Assembly (NCBI GenBank): GCA_902601705.1
Contig: CACKNV010000001.1
Coordinates: forward strand, 248,001-312,000
Source: an uncultured Pelagibacteraceae bacterium
GTDB lineage: Bacteria > Pseudomonadota > Alphaproteobacteria > Pelagibacterales > Pelagibacteraceae
DNA length: 64,000 nt
Direction: 5' to 3'
The translations under genes were made by a program, and so were the position numbers. Under the pieces are notes generated by a model, which searched no databases, was not told where the DNA came from, and saw nothing but the letters and a program-made list of their open reading frames with translations. Positions 39,298 to 49,047 of the stretch are shown in pieces; positions within the stretch are counted from its first letter, which is position 1, and the number at the start of each line of letters is the position of its first letter.

Positions 39298-39327
39298 CAG
39301 CGCGTATACCAATTCCGCCACTTGCCC
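39289..39327 (-). pseudogene. 5' part of the host tRNA-Leu(UAG), left by prophage integration (attR side)
   Basis: On the minus strand GGGCAAGTGGCGGAATTGGT starts at 39327 and continues ATACGCGCTG to the core GTCTTAGAA. These are the acceptor 5' strand, D arm and anticodon 5' stem. After the core the phage sequence GATACCG replaces the ACCAG needed to close the stem. The 3' part is at 2181-2235. The host tRNA promoter, with a TATAAA-type -10 at about 39344, stays on this side and now points into the prophage. Confidence 0.93.
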
Positions 39328-39356
39328 TTGTTTTAAAGATTGTTTTATATATCAAA

Positions 39357-40418
39357 TTAATTTTTTGTTAAATGATAAAGTCTTGAATAAATTATTAAGT
39401 AAATTAGCAACAGGATAAAGAACCAATACCTGCTTAATTGAGTATCGTTTATAAAATACAACCCTGGTATTATTAGAATTAAGTAAAAAAGATTAATGAT
39501 AATTGAATTTAAATAATTACCCTTTTTTTTTCCATAGATATTAGAAATTTTATAAAAACTAAGCATATGCAAATGCTTCTCATCTGGATGAATTGGAGAT
39601 TTTTTTTGCAAAATTTTTCTCAAGAACGAAAAAAACACCTCGAAAAAAATATAAAATAGTAACGTGCAAAAAAAGAAAGAAGATATTTCAGGATTTAAGT
39701 TATTCGTTATTATTGTATTTAACCCAACAAGCGCTCCCATGGTATAAGCTCCACTATCACCTAGAAAAATTTTTGCGCTTGGGAAGTTAAATAATAAAAA
39801 TGAAAAGAGAATTATTATTTGAGAAATTATTAAAATTGAAAATTCTAAGTTTTCATTACTGATATTTATGTAAGTTAAAATAATATTTATAATAATTAAA
39901 TTTATTGTTAATAATCCGTTAAACCCATCAATTAAATTAGAGCCATTGATAACAAACAGAAAACAAAAAAGTACAAATATTGATGAAAAGATATGGCTAG
40001 ACATTAAAGGAATTAAAAATGGAATATCTATATTTAAGACCTTTATAGGTAATGTGTATATGAATATAAAAAGGAGAATTACCATAAATAATAATCTGTC
40101 CAATGGTTTAATATTAATTCTCAAGTCATCTAAAAAACCAACTATAAAAACTGAGAAACTTACAAAAATATAATTATATAAAACTTCTGAATACAATAAA
40201 TAATAAATATAGAAAAATATACTTAAAGAAATAATCGCGGCCATTCCTCCGCTACGTGTAATAGGGATTTCATGGAAAGCTTGAGGTTTTAGAAAATCTT
40301 TATCTAATAAAGCCCCACCTTTAATTTTGTGTGAAAATTTGCTTGCAAGCAAAAAAATAAAAAAACTGATTAAAGCGAATAATGACAAAAAACTTGCTTC
40401 GATTGACTCTGTACCCAT
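39357..40418 (-). CDS. WecA/MraY-family polyprenyl-phosphate sugar-phosphate transferase
   Basis: 353 residues with about ten transmembrane segments. Family motifs are present: FLDDLRINIKPLDRL (aspartate-rich), NGSNLIDGFNGLLT, KIFLGDSGAYTMGALVG and HPDEKHLHMLS (the histidine-rich cytoplasmic loop). It moves a sugar-phosphate from UDP-sugar to undecaprenyl phosphate on the inner membrane face. The sequence looks closer to WecA/TagO than to MraY, so O-antigen or other envelope glycan synthesis is more likely than murein. The next gene lies 3 bp upstream on the same strand. Confidence 0.85.
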   Translation of the reverse strand: MGTESIEASFLSLFALISFFIFLLASKFSHKIKGGALLDKDFLKPQAFHEIPITRSGGMAAIISLSIFFYIYYLLYSEVLYNYIFVSFSVFIVGFLDDLRINIKPLDRLLFMVILLFIFIYTLPIKVLNIDIPFLIPLMSSHIFSSIFVLFCFLFVINGSNLIDGFNGLLTINLIIINIILTYINISNENLEFSILIISQIIILFSFLLFNFPSAKIFLGDSGAYTMGALVGLNTIITNNLNPEISSFFFCTLLFYIFFEVFFSFLRKILQKKSPIHPDEKHLHMLSFYKISNIYGKKKGNYLNSIIINLFYLILIIPGLYFINDTQLSRYWFFILLLIYLIIYSRLYHLTKN

Positions 40419-40421
40419 TTT

Positions 40422-41300
40422 TTATCCTTTATTATTTTTTTTAAATATATAAATTCCAATAAGTATTACAACTAATGATACAATAACTTTCCAAGTAATT
40501 ATTTCATCCATCAGAAAATAACCAAAAATAATTCCAAAAATAGGTATTAAATATGCTACCTGGGTTTGAAAAACTAAACCGTTTACTGTTAAAATTCTAA
40601 ATCTGATTAACCAGGCTAAGCCTGTTGCGATAACACCTAAATATAGCAGCGAAAGAGTTGAAATTAAAGTTGGTGTGGACTCCCACGGTGTTTCAATGAT
40701 TAATGAAAAAGGTAGAAGGAAAATAACTGACCATAAAGTTGTAGACGTTGTAACATTTTCATTTTTTTTGTTTTTTAATTTTAAAGTAAATAAACCCCCA
40801 ATACAGTAAAATGTTGATCCTAGAATAGTAATAATAGCGTAAATAAAATTTTCACTATTAATAATCACTTTGTCAAAAAATAATAATATAATTCCACTGA
40901 AACCAATTAAAACACCTAAAGATTTTAGGTAGGATAATTTTTCATCTTTAGTAAAAAAATGTGCCAGTATTGATCCACTTAATGGTGTCGTGCTCATAAG
41001 TATCGCTGCAAGGTAGCTATTTATTTTAGCAGTGCCAATAGCAATTAGAACAAAAGGTATTGCAATATTGCACAGACCAATCAAAGCGTACCAATTCCAA
41101 TTTTTACTGAATGCTTCAATCTTAATTCCGCTTATTTTACAAAGAATTAATAGTGGTATGCTTGCAAAGATTACTCTTACTAGAGCAAGTGTGATCGGGT
41201 CATAGGAGTATGTGGCTATCTTAATATTAAAGAAAGAAGAACCCCAAATAACAGCAAGTAATACTAATAAAGTTAGATCTAAAGTATTTGCTTCTCTCAT
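40422..41300 (-). CDS. EamA/DMT-family transporter
   Basis: 292 residues with ten predicted transmembrane segments in two EamA repeats. The first opens LLVLLAVIWGSSFFNIKIAT, the second has LGSTFYCIGGLFTLKL and ends in LVVILIGIYIFKKNNKG. Members export metabolites or amino acids or take up small compounds; the substrate cannot be named. It is upstream of and almost joined to the WecA-like gene, and divergent from glnA. The region 41301-41418 should hold both promoters. Confidence 0.88.
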   Translation of the reverse strand: MREANTLDLTLLVLLAVIWGSSFFNIKIATYSYDPITLALVRVIFASIPLLILCKISGIKIEAFSKNWNWYALIGLCNIAIPFVLIAIGTAKINSYLAAILMSTTPLSGSILAHFFTKDEKLSYLKSLGVLIGFSGIILLFFDKVIINSENFIYAIITILGSTFYCIGGLFTLKLKNKKNENVTTSTTLWSVIFLLPFSLIIETPWESTPTLISTLSLLYLGVIATGLAWLIRFRILTVNGLVFQTQVAYLIPIFGIIFGYFLMDEIITWKVIVSLVVILIGIYIFKKNNKG

Positions 41301-41418
41301 TGTAAGTCTGAAGTGTGGATATGTGATAAATGCATAGCTGATATATATATTTAATTATACTATAAAAAACATCCTTATATATGTTCGCTACGATTAAACA
41401 TAATTCTTGGGGAGCAAA

Positions 41419-42825
41419 ATGAGTTCAAAAGACGTTTTAAAGCTTATAAAAGATAAACAAGTTGAATTTGTGGATTTAAGATTCACTGATCCTAAAGGAA
41501 AACTTCAACATTTGACTATAGACTCAACTGTAGTAGATGAGGACATGTTAAATAATGGTGTATTTTTTGACGGATCATCTATAGCTGGTTGGAAAGCTAT
41601 TAATGAGTCAGACATGATTTTAAAACCTGACTTGGAAAGACCAATAATTGATCCTTTTAACTCTCACACTACAGTAAACATATTTTGTGATATTTTAGAT
41701 GCAGTGAAAAAAGATCCCTATGGAAGAGATCCAAGAGGTACCGCCAAGAAAGCTGAAGCTTATTTAAAAAAATCAGGAATAGGAGATAAGTCATACTTTG
41801 GTCCGGAACCAGAATTTTTTGTATTTGATGATGTAAGATTCAAAAATGATATGAATGAAACTAGTTTTAAAATAGATAGTTCAGAAGGTCCCTACAACAC
41901 CGGTAAAAAATACGAAAACGGCAACATGGGTCACAGACCAGGAATTAAAGGTGGTTACTTTCCTGTACCCCCAGTTGATAGCGCTCAAGATATGAGAGGA
42001 GAATATTTAAAAGCTCTTAAAGATATGGGCGTTAAAGTTGAAAAACATCACCACGAAGTAGCACCAAGTCAACATGAGCTTGGAATGTATTTTGGAACTT
42101 TAACTAATATGGCAGACAATGTTCAGTTATATAAGTATGCAGTTCAAATGGTAACTCATTCTTTTGGAAAGACTGCAACATTTATGCCAAAGCCAGTAAA
42201 AGGCGATAATGGTTCTGGAATGCACTGTCACCAATCTATTTGGAAAGGTAGCACGCCAGTATTTATGGGTAAAGAGTATGCGGGATTATCAAAAGAAGCG
42301 CTATACTATATTGGTGGAATTTTAAAACATGCTAAAGCAATAAATGCTTTTTCAAACGCCACAACTAATAGTTATAAAAGATTAATTCCAGGTTTTGAGG
42401 CACCAGTAATTTTGGCATACTCAGCTAGAAACAGATCTGCTTCATGTCGAATACCTGTGATAATGAATCCCAAAGCAGCTAGAATGGAAATAAGATTTCC
42501 GGACGCTGCGGGTAATCCTTACTTAACTTTCGCATCAATGTTAATGGCTGGTATCGATGGTATCAAAAACAAAATTGATCCGGGGAAAGCCTTTGATCAA
42601 GATTTATATTCTCTTACAGAAGATGAAGTGAAAAAATTACCTACTGTTTGCGGCTCATTAAGAGAGGCTATGCAAAATTTAGATAAAGATAGAAAGTTTT
42701 TGACTGAGGGTGGAGTGTTTACTGACGATCAGATCGACGCTTATATTGAGTTAAAATTCCAGGAAATCTATAAATTTGAGCATACACCACATCCAATTGA
42801 ATTTGAGATGTATTATAGCAGCTAA
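41419..42825 (+). CDS. glnA: glutamine synthetase, type I
   Basis: It makes glutamine from glutamate, ammonium and ATP and is the main entry of nitrogen. The ATG at 41419 has TTGGGGAG just upstream and gives 468 residues; a TTG further up at 41407 is unlikely. Motifs include FFDGSSIAGW, GPEPEFFVFD, NGSGMHCHQS, and the MNPKAARMEIRFPDAAGNPY section. The adenylylation loop tyrosine is kept in DLYSLTEDE. Intergenic sequence before it is AT-rich without an obvious NtrC site. It ends in a 4-bp overlap with sufA on the other strand. Confidence 0.97.
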   Translation: MSSKDVLKLIKDKQVEFVDLRFTDPKGKLQHLTIDSTVVDEDMLNNGVFFDGSSIAGWKAINESDMILKPDLERPIIDPFNSHTTVNIFCDILDAVKKDPYGRDPRGTAKKAEAYLKKSGIGDKSYFGPEPEFFVFDDVRFKNDMNETSFKIDSSEGPYNTGKKYENGNMGHRPGIKGGYFPVPPVDSAQDMRGEYLKALKDMGVKVEKHHHEVAPSQHELGMYFGTLTNMADNVQLYKYAVQMVTHSFGKTATFMPKPVKGDNGSGMHCHQSIWKGSTPVFMGKEYAGLSKEALYYIGGILKHAKAINAFSNATTNSYKRLIPGFEAPVILAYSARNRSASCRIPVIMNPKAARMEIRFPDAAGNPYLTFASMLMAGIDGIKNKIDPGKAFDQDLYSLTEDEVKKLPTVCGSLREAMQNLDKDRKFLTEGGVFTDDQIDAYIELKFQEIYKFEHTPHPIEFEMYYSS

Positions 42826-43157
42826 ACCTTAAAAGACTCACCGCAACCACAACGCTCAGTTTCGTTAGGATTCTTAAACACGAATTGAGAAGAAAATTTT
42901 TCTTTCTTGTAATCCATTTCAGTTCCTAAAAGATACATAATTGCTTTTGGATCAATTAAAACCTTAACACCTTTTTCCTCTATAATTTCTTCATTAGGTT
43001 TAATATCTTTTGCATATTCCATCACATAAGACATTCCCGCGCATCCTCCTGACTTTACTCCAACTCTAACACCAATAGCTTTGTCTTCTGCTTTAGACAT
43101 AATTTCCTTAATTCTTTCAGCTGCATTTGTACTTAATTTAATTACTTGTTCGCTCAT
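42822..43157 (-). CDS. sufA: A-type iron-sulfur carrier (HesB/IscA family)
   Basis: 111 residues. The three cluster-binding cysteines are in SGGCAGMSY and the C-terminal CGCGESF. It delivers Fe-S clusters to client proteins. It is the last gene of the SUF operon, overlapping the upstream gene as ATGA. Its stop overlaps the glnA stop by four bases on the other strand. Its place in the SUF operon favours SufA over IscA as the name. Confidence 0.92.
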   Translation of the reverse strand: MSEQVIKLSTNAAERIKEIMSKAEDKAIGVRVGVKSGGCAGMSYVMEYAKDIKPNEEIIEEKGVKVLIDPKAIMYLLGTEMDYKKEKFSSQFVFKNPNETERCGCGESFKV

Positions 43158-43456
43158 AAATTTAATTCTAATTTGGCTGCCTCTGACATCATATCTTTAG
43201 TCCAAGGAGGACTCCATACTAATTTTAAATCAACATCAGAGACTTCTTCAATTTTTAATACATTATCTTTTACCATTTTAGGCAAACTTTCGGCAACAGG
43301 ACAATTTGGTGAGGTCAAAGTCATTTCAATATCTACTTTTTTTTCAACACTGATTTCTATTTTATAAATTAGGCCAAGTTCATAAATATTGACCGGTATT
43401 TCTGGGTCATAAATCTTTTTAATTTCATTAATTATCTTGTTTTTTAATTCGGTCAT
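43154..43456 (-). CDS. sufT: MIP18/DUF59-family Fe-S assembly protein SufT
   Basis: 100 residues. KIYDPEIPVNIYELGLIYKI is the family start, TLTSPNCPVAESLPKMVKDN holds the conserved cysteine, and LVWSPPWTKDMMSEAAKLEL is the usual C-terminal section. It supports maturation of Fe-S proteins. It overlaps sufU by 4 bp (ATGA) and sufA by 4 bp. Confidence 0.9.
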   Translation of the reverse strand: MTELKNKIINEIKKIYDPEIPVNIYELGLIYKIEISVEKKVDIEMTLTSPNCPVAESLPKMVKDNVLKIEEVSDVDLKLVWSPPWTKDMMSEAAKLELNL

Positions 43457-43893
43457 TTTTTATCTACTGCTGACAAACAAGTATGCCAAGCCATTGTTGC
43501 GCATTTTACCCTCATTGGAAACTCTTGCACTCCAGACAAAGACGAGATTGTTGTTATCTGGTCATCCGAAAGACTATTAATTGTAATTTTTGCTTTATTC
43601 TTAATCATGTTAATAAAATCTTCATTTATTTTCTTTAAGAAAGATAAATCTTTTCCTTTTACTATTTCAGTCAAAATAGATGCTGATGCCAATGAGATTG
43701 CACACCCTTCTCCCTCAAAGCTTAAATCTTCAATTTCTTTATTTTTATTTAGTTTCAAATAAATATGAACTTTATCACCACATAAAGGATTGTGAGCTTT
43801 TGCATCATTAGTATAACCATCACACTTACCTTTATTTCTTGGATTTTTACCATGATCTAAAATTATTTCTTGATATAGTTCTTTTAAGTTCAT
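43453..43893 (-). CDS. sufU: SufU-type scaffold or sulfur-transfer protein
   Basis: 146 residues. Three conserved cysteines lie in NPLCGDKV, GEGCAIS and VKCATMAW. The length and the long loop before the third cysteine fit SufU rather than IscU. In Gram-positives SufU accepts sulfur from SufS with zinc; in SAR11 the role is inferred. It begins 1 bp after the sufS stop. Confidence 0.9.
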   Translation of the reverse strand: MNLKELYQEIILDHGKNPRNKGKCDGYTNDAKAHNPLCGDKVHIYLKLNKNKEIEDLSFEGEGCAISLASASILTEIVKGKDLSFLKKINEDFINMIKNKAKITINSLSDDQITTISSLSGVQEFPMRVKCATMAWHTCLSAVDKK

Positions 43894-45111
43894 TTAATTC
43901 TGAAATACTTTCTGACAATTTTTAATTGCGTCTGATAATTTGTCCATATCTTCCTTATCGTTGTAGACTCCAATTGAAGCTCTAGCTGTAGCAGATATAC
44001 CAAGTTTATCATGTAATATTTGACAACAATGATGTCCTGCTCTTATTGCTACACCATCGTCATCTAAAATAGTTGCTATATCATGAGGATGAATATCTTT
44101 TAAAGTAAAACACAAAACTGACCCTCTTTCTTGTGGATCTCCAATAATATTTATAGAATTATTTTTTCTTAATTTTTCCAATCCATATTGTAAGATTTCG
44201 TTTTCATGAGACGCTATTTTTTTGATACCTATGTCTTCAATAAAATTTAATGCTTCTGCAAATGCAACTACTTCTGCTGTTTGCATTGTTCCAGCCTCAA
44301 ATTTTGTAAAAGCGTCAGCAAAAGTAATATTGTCTTTTTTTACCTCATTAATCATTCCTCCTCCTCCTTGATATGGAGGTAAGTCATCAACCCATTTTTT
44401 TTTCATATACAATACACCTAGACCATTTGGGCCATACATTTTATGACAAGATATTGCGTAAAAATCACAACCCATTTTCTGCATGTCAATTTCAGAATGA
44501 GGTGCGCCTTGTGTCCCATCCACTAGAACTGGAATATTTTTTTCTTTTGCAAGATCTACAATTTTTGCTATTGGCAAAATTGCTCCAGTAACATTTGATA
44601 TGTGAGTGATTGCAATAATTTTAGTTTTATTCGTTATAAGCTTTTTAATTTCCTCTATTTCAATATCACCATTTTCATTAACTTCTGCAAATTTTATAAC
44701 TGCACCTTTATCAGTTCTTAGATAGTTCCAAGGTACATAGTTTGAGTGATGTTCTAACTCTGTAATTAATACTTCGTCTCCTTTTTTAATATATTTTTTT
44801 CCATAGGACGATGCTACTAGGTTTATTGCTTCTGTTGCACCTTTAGTAAATATTATTTCTTCTCTGTGTTTAGCATTTAAATATTTTTGGATTTTATCTC
44901 TTGTAGCCTCAAATCTATTTGTCGCTTTTACAGCAAGAGTATGAACACTTCTTCCAACATTAGAATACTCTGTTTCATAAAAGCTTGAGATTTTATCTAT
45001 TACAATTTTTGGTTTTTGAGAAGAATTCGCACTATCTAAATAAACTAAGGGTTTGCCATTAATTTTTTGTTTAAATATTGGAAATTCTTTTTTTATATTT
45101 TTAATATCCAT
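43894..45111 (-). CDS. sufS: cysteine desulfurase SufS
   Basis: 405 residues. The PLP lysine is in AISCHKMYGPNG and the active cysteine in RAGHHCCQIL. It frees sulfur from cysteine for Fe-S assembly. The N-terminal YLDSANSSQKPKIVIDKISS is typical (usually YLDNAATSQKP). It overlaps sufD by 11 bp and is followed by sufU, its likely partner. Confidence 0.96.
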   Translation of the reverse strand: MDIKNIKKEFPIFKQKINGKPLVYLDSANSSQKPKIVIDKISSFYETEYSNVGRSVHTLAVKATNRFEATRDKIQKYLNAKHREEIIFTKGATEAINLVASSYGKKYIKKGDEVLITELEHHSNYVPWNYLRTDKGAVIKFAEVNENGDIEIEEIKKLITNKTKIIAITHISNVTGAILPIAKIVDLAKEKNIPVLVDGTQGAPHSEIDMQKMGCDFYAISCHKMYGPNGLGVLYMKKKWVDDLPPYQGGGGMINEVKKDNITFADAFTKFEAGTMQTAEVVAFAEALNFIEDIGIKKIASHENEILQYGLEKLRKNNSINIIGDPQERGSVLCFTLKDIHPHDIATILDDDGVAIRAGHHCCQILHDKLGISATARASIGVYNDKEDMDKLSDAIKNCQKVFQN

Positions 45112-46345
45112 TGATTTGTCTTCCCATCTTTTCTATTAAAAATTTCTTTAAATTATCTTTAGGTAATTTCTCCAAAATCTCAGATAAAAAACCACTAATC
45201 AGAATCTTATAAGCTTCTTTTTCAGGTATACCTCTTGATTTTAAATAATGTATTGAATTTAAATCTATGCTTCCTGATGTAGAACCATGGGAACATTTTA
45301 CATCATCTGCATAAATTTCTAATTCTGGTTTGGCATCAAATTCTACATTGTCATTTAATAATAAAGCTTTACTTAATTGATATGCATCAGTTTTTTGAGC
45401 TTTTTGTTTAACAAAAATTTTTCCTTGATAAACTCCTCTACTTTGATCATTCAATACATTCTTAATTTTTTGATAACTTTGACAGTTTTTAAAATTATGA
45501 TTTATACTGCTTTTAATTTCTTGATGTTCCTCACTGCTAAGACTAAGTGCTGAAAAAATTGAACTTTTAGCTTGTTCTTCGTTCAAATTAATTTCTATAT
45601 CAAACTTGTTAAATTTAAAACCGGAAGAAAGAATATAATTATCTAAATTAGTATTCTGCTCTAAATTGCTTTTTAAATAGTGATGAAAATAACAATTACA
45701 TCTTTCTTTATTTATAAAAATATTTTTTAAGTTAGAGTCTTTTTTAAGTTTTAAGTAGTCAAAAGAATTTACAAAAAAATTATTTCTAGAGTTAGTATCT
45801 GTATAATTCAAAATTGTTAATTCTGAATTTTCGTTAAGGATTAATGAATTTTTATAACTTATTATTTGTTCCTTAATATTTTTAGAAAAATGATTGTAAA
45901 CAACTAAAGGCTTTTTAAATTTATAATTTTTTGATACTTCAAGGAAATAGCCGCCTGTAGCCAATGCATTATTGAGAAAATTTAAGGAATTTTGATTACT
46001 AACAGATATTTTTTTTTTATAATCGTACTCTTTAATCAAAAACTTATTTTTGTCTTCAAACTTAAATTCATTTGAAACGAGTTTTCCGTCTATTACAAAT
46101 AAATAATTATGATCAAATTCTTCAATTAATTCAAATTTTTTTTCTTTTAACGAGATATAATTATTCGTGATGTAAGCAAAATTTTTACTTAGTATTGTAT
46201 TAAGATCAGTAAATTTCCATGCTTCTTCTCTTTTATTTGGAAAACCTTTTTTGCTAAATAGATCTAATTCTCTGTTTCTAAATTTTTTTTCCTGCGCAGA
46301 AAGACCTTTTATATTATCAACTTTAAAATCGTAAAAATTTTTCAT
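45101..46345 (-). CDS. sufD: Fe-S cluster assembly protein SufD
   Basis: 414 residues. The C-terminal right-handed beta-helix region has DDVKCSHGSTSGSIDLNSIHY and LKSRGIPEKEAYKILISGFL, shared by SufB and SufD. The N-terminal part is poorly conserved, as usual. It forms the SufBC2D scaffold with its neighbours. It starts directly after sufC. Confidence 0.93.
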   Translation of the reverse strand: MKNFYDFKVDNIKGLSAQEKKFRNRELDLFSKKGFPNKREEAWKFTDLNTILSKNFAYITNNYISLKEKKFELIEEFDHNYLFVIDGKLVSNEFKFEDKNKFLIKEYDYKKKISVSNQNSLNFLNNALATGGYFLEVSKNYKFKKPLVVYNHFSKNIKEQIISYKNSLILNENSELTILNYTDTNSRNNFFVNSFDYLKLKKDSNLKNIFINKERCNCYFHHYLKSNLEQNTNLDNYILSSGFKFNKFDIEINLNEEQAKSSIFSALSLSSEEHQEIKSSINHNFKNCQSYQKIKNVLNDQSRGVYQGKIFVKQKAQKTDAYQLSKALLLNDNVEFDAKPELEIYADDVKCSHGSTSGSIDLNSIHYLKSRGIPEKEAYKILISGFLSEILEKLPKDNLKKFLIEKMGRQINGY

Positions 46346-47080
46346 TTAAATTAAATTTGTGTAACCAGTTTTCTCTAATTCAACTCCAAGCTTGGCGTTC
46401 CCAGTCTTAACAATTTTCCCTTTGGATAAAACATGTACAAAATCTGGCTTTATATAATCTAAAAGTCTCTGATAATGAGTTATGATTAAGAAAGCGTTAT
46501 CTTTATTTTTATAGGAGTTTACACCGTCAGCAACAATTCTTAACGCATCAATATCTAAACCTGAGTCCGTCTCATCTAAAATTGCAAGCTTAGGCTGTAG
46601 TATTTTCATTTGTAAAATTTCATTTTTCTTCTTTTCACCGCCTGAAAACCCAACGTTTAACTGACGTGATAAAAATTTTTCATCAATTCCAAGTTCGGAT
46701 GATTTTTCTTTTACTAGTTTCAAAAAATTTAACGTATCTAATTCTTTTTCACCTCTTGCTTTTCTTACTGAATTAAGTGATGTTCTTAAAAAAACATTCA
46801 TATTTACTCCTGGTATTTCTAATGGATATTGAAATGCTAAGAATATTCCTTTTTGAGCTCTTTCTTCAGTTGATAATTCACTTAGATTATAACCGTCAAA
46901 TTTAATTTCTCCTTTAGTCTCGTAACCATTCTTGCCAGATAATATGTTTGCCAATGTACTTTTTCCTGAACCATTTGGTCCCATTATTGCATGAACTTCA
47001 CCAGGTTTAATATCAAGATTTAAGCCATTCAAAATATGCTTATTATCAACCTTCGCTTTTAAATTTTTAATATTTAACAT
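46346..47080 (-). CDS. sufC: Fe-S assembly ATPase SufC
   Basis: 244 residues. ABC-type motifs: Walker A MGPNGSGKSTLAN, the signature in VGFSGGEKKKNEILQM, Walker B LAILDETDSGLD and the H-loop IITHYQ. SufC is soluble and powers the SufBCD scaffold. It starts at the sufB stop with a one-base overlap and is followed by sufD without a gap. Confidence 0.96.
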   Translation of the reverse strand: MLNIKNLKAKVDNKHILNGLNLDIKPGEVHAIMGPNGSGKSTLANILSGKNGYETKGEIKFDGYNLSELSTEERAQKGIFLAFQYPLEIPGVNMNVFLRTSLNSVRKARGEKELDTLNFLKLVKEKSSELGIDEKFLSRQLNVGFSGGEKKKNEILQMKILQPKLAILDETDSGLDIDALRIVADGVNSYKNKDNAFLIITHYQRLLDYIKPDFVHVLSKGKIVKTGNAKLGVELEKTGYTNLI

Positions 47081-48516
47081 TATCCAACACTTCCCTCTAA
47101 ACTTATTGCCACAAGTTTTTGAGCTTCAACTGCAAATTCCATGGGTAGTTGCTGTAAAACTTCTTTACAAAAACCATTTACAATTAAACTAACTGCTTCT
47201 TCTTGGTCTAGTCCTCTTTGGTTGCAGTAGTAAAGTTGTTCTTCATTTATTTTTGTAGTTGTTGCTTCGTGCTCTATTGTTGAAGTAGAATTATTATTTT
47301 TAATATAAGGAATAGTGTGCGCTCCACACTTATTACCCATCAATAAAGAGTCACATTGGGTATAATTTCTAGAATTACTAGCTTTATTTTTAATTTCTAC
47401 AAGGCCTCTATACATATTATCTGCTTTGCCAGCAGAAATACCTTTTGAAATTATTTTACTTTTTGTATTTTTTCCTAAGTGGATCATCTTTGTTCCAGTA
47501 TCTGCTTTTTGATGATTATTTGTAATTGCAATTGAATAAAATTCCCCGACAGAATTATCCCCTTGCAAAATACAACTAGGGTATTTCCAGGTAATAGCTG
47601 AACCAGTCTCAACCTGTGTCCATGAAATTTTTGAATTATTACCTCTACAGGCTCCTCTTTTTGTAACAAAGTTATAAATTCCACCCACACCATTTTCATC
47701 ACCAGGATACCAATTTTGCACTGTTGAATATTTTATCTCTGCATCATCCAGAGCCACTAATTCTACATTAGCTGCGTGAAGTTGATTTTCATCTCTCATA
47801 GGAGCTGTACAACCCTCTAAATAACTTACGTAGCTTCCTTTATCTGCAATAATTAAAGTTCTTTCAAATTGACCAGTTTCAGATGCGTTGATTCTAAAGT
47901 AAGTAGACAACTCCATCGGACACTTTGTGTTAGGTGGAATGTAAACAAAAGAGCCATCAGTAAATACAGCTGAATTTAAAGTTGCAAAATAATGATCACT
48001 TAGAGGTATTACTGAACCAAGATATTTTTTTACAAGGTCAGGGTGTTTTTGAATAGCTTCCGATATTGAACAAAATATTATTCCCTTTTTTGTGAGCTCA
48101 TCTTTAAAAGTAGTAGCAACTGAAACTGAGTCAAAAACTGCGTCTACTGCTATTCCATTTAATCTTTGCTGCTCTACCAAAGGTATTCCCAGTTTTTTAT
48201 AAGTTTCTAATATTTTCGGATCTATTTCGTCTAAACTTTTTGGTTTTTCCGAAGAGCTTTTAGGTGCAGAGTAGTAGTATAAGTTTTGATAATCTATTTT
48301 TGGATATTTTGGCTTTTGCCAATCAGGTTCTTTTAAAACTTTTAATCTATTAAAAGCCTTTAATCTCCACTCTAACATCCATTTTGGTTCATTTTTAATA
48401 TTAGAGATAAATTTAATTGTTTCTTCACTTAGACCTTTAGGAGATCTGATGTTTTCCACATCTGTGGTAAAGCCATATTTATAATCTTTATTATTTTTTA
48501 AATCCTCTGTTTTCAT
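47080..48516 (-). CDS. sufB: Fe-S cluster assembly scaffold SufB
   Basis: 478 residues. Typical sections are [33 protein letters not shown], the [20 protein letters not shown] turn and, near the end, [20 protein letters not shown]. It is the main scaffold subunit on which clusters form. It overlaps iscR by 4 bp (ATGA). Confidence 0.97.
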   Translation of the reverse strand: MKTEDLKNNKDYKYGFTTDVENIRSPKGLSEETIKFISNIKNEPKWMLEWRLKAFNRLKVLKEPDWQKPKYPKIDYQNLYYYSAPKSSSEKPKSLDEIDPKILETYKKLGIPLVEQQRLNGIAVDAVFDSVSVATTFKDELTKKGIIFCSISEAIQKHPDLVKKYLGSVIPLSDHYFATLNSAVFTDGSFVYIPPNTKCPMELSTYFRINASETGQFERTLIIADKGSYVSYLEGCTAPMRDENQLHAANVELVALDDAEIKYSTVQNWYPGDENGVGGIYNFVTKRGACRGNNSKISWTQVETGSAITWKYPSCILQGDNSVGEFYSIAITNNHQKADTGTKMIHLGKNTKSKIISKGISAGKADNMYRGLVEIKNKASNSRNYTQCDSLLMGNKCGAHTIPYIKNNNSTSTIEHEATTTKINEEQLYYCNQRGLDQEEAVSLIVNGFCKEVLQQLPMEFAVEAQKLVAISLEGSVG

Positions 48517-48938
48517 TTACTTAAATTGTGATTTTTTTTTACTAAATCTTGCAATTTTATCTTTTCAAAAAAACTGTTAATGTGTTGATCAAGCTGATCC
48601 CATAAATTATGAGTAATACATTTTGTAAATTTATTGTTACAACCTTTTTTGGACTCTTTTTTGCAATTAAGCGTTTTAACTTCTTCATCCACTGCAGAAA
48701 TTATATTAGAAATTCTTATTTCCTCGGGGGGAAGTTCTAACACGTAACCGCCTTTAGCTCCTCTTACACTTTTAACTAAATGATTTTTTTTAAGCTTTAT
48801 AAATATCTGCTCTAAGTATGCTAAAGAGATGTTTTGCCTTAATGAGATATCTGTTAAATTTGTGGGCCCTTTACCTCTAAATAAAGCTAGGTCTGCCATA
48901 GCCATTACTGCGTATCTACCTTTTGTAGTAAGTTTCAT
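48513..48938 (-). CDS. iscR: Rrf2-family regulator, IscR-like
   Basis: 141 residues. [19 protein letters not shown] opens the winged helix. Three cysteines in [17 protein letters not shown] plus a nearby histidine are the expected 2Fe-2S ligands, although the cysteine spacing (7 and 6 residues between) is longer than in E. coli IscR. It is the first gene of the SUF operon and probably represses it when clusters are plentiful. The gap 48939-49070 holds its promoter and a Fur-box-like sequence. Confidence 0.9.
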   Translation of the reverse strand: MKLTTKGRYAVMAMADLALFRGKGPTNLTDISLRQNISLAYLEQIFIKLKKNHLVKSVRGAKGGYVLELPPEEIRISNIISAVDEEVKTLNCKKESKKGCNNKFTKCITHNLWDQLDQHINSFFEKIKLQDLVKKNHNLSK

Positions 48939-49047
48939 AAATTATCGTTGTGATACAATATTTTTTATTTAATTCCTACTATTTAGGTCAGAATTAAAAA
49001 AAATTATTTGCCGCAGAAAAACGTGTTATAAATCATTACTTTTTTTT

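Noticed and set aside
39122-39355. A 77-codon minus-strand frame over attR
   Set aside because: It covers the tRNA 5' half, the junction and the RNA polymerase control region, which have better explanations. Its composition is not protein-like.
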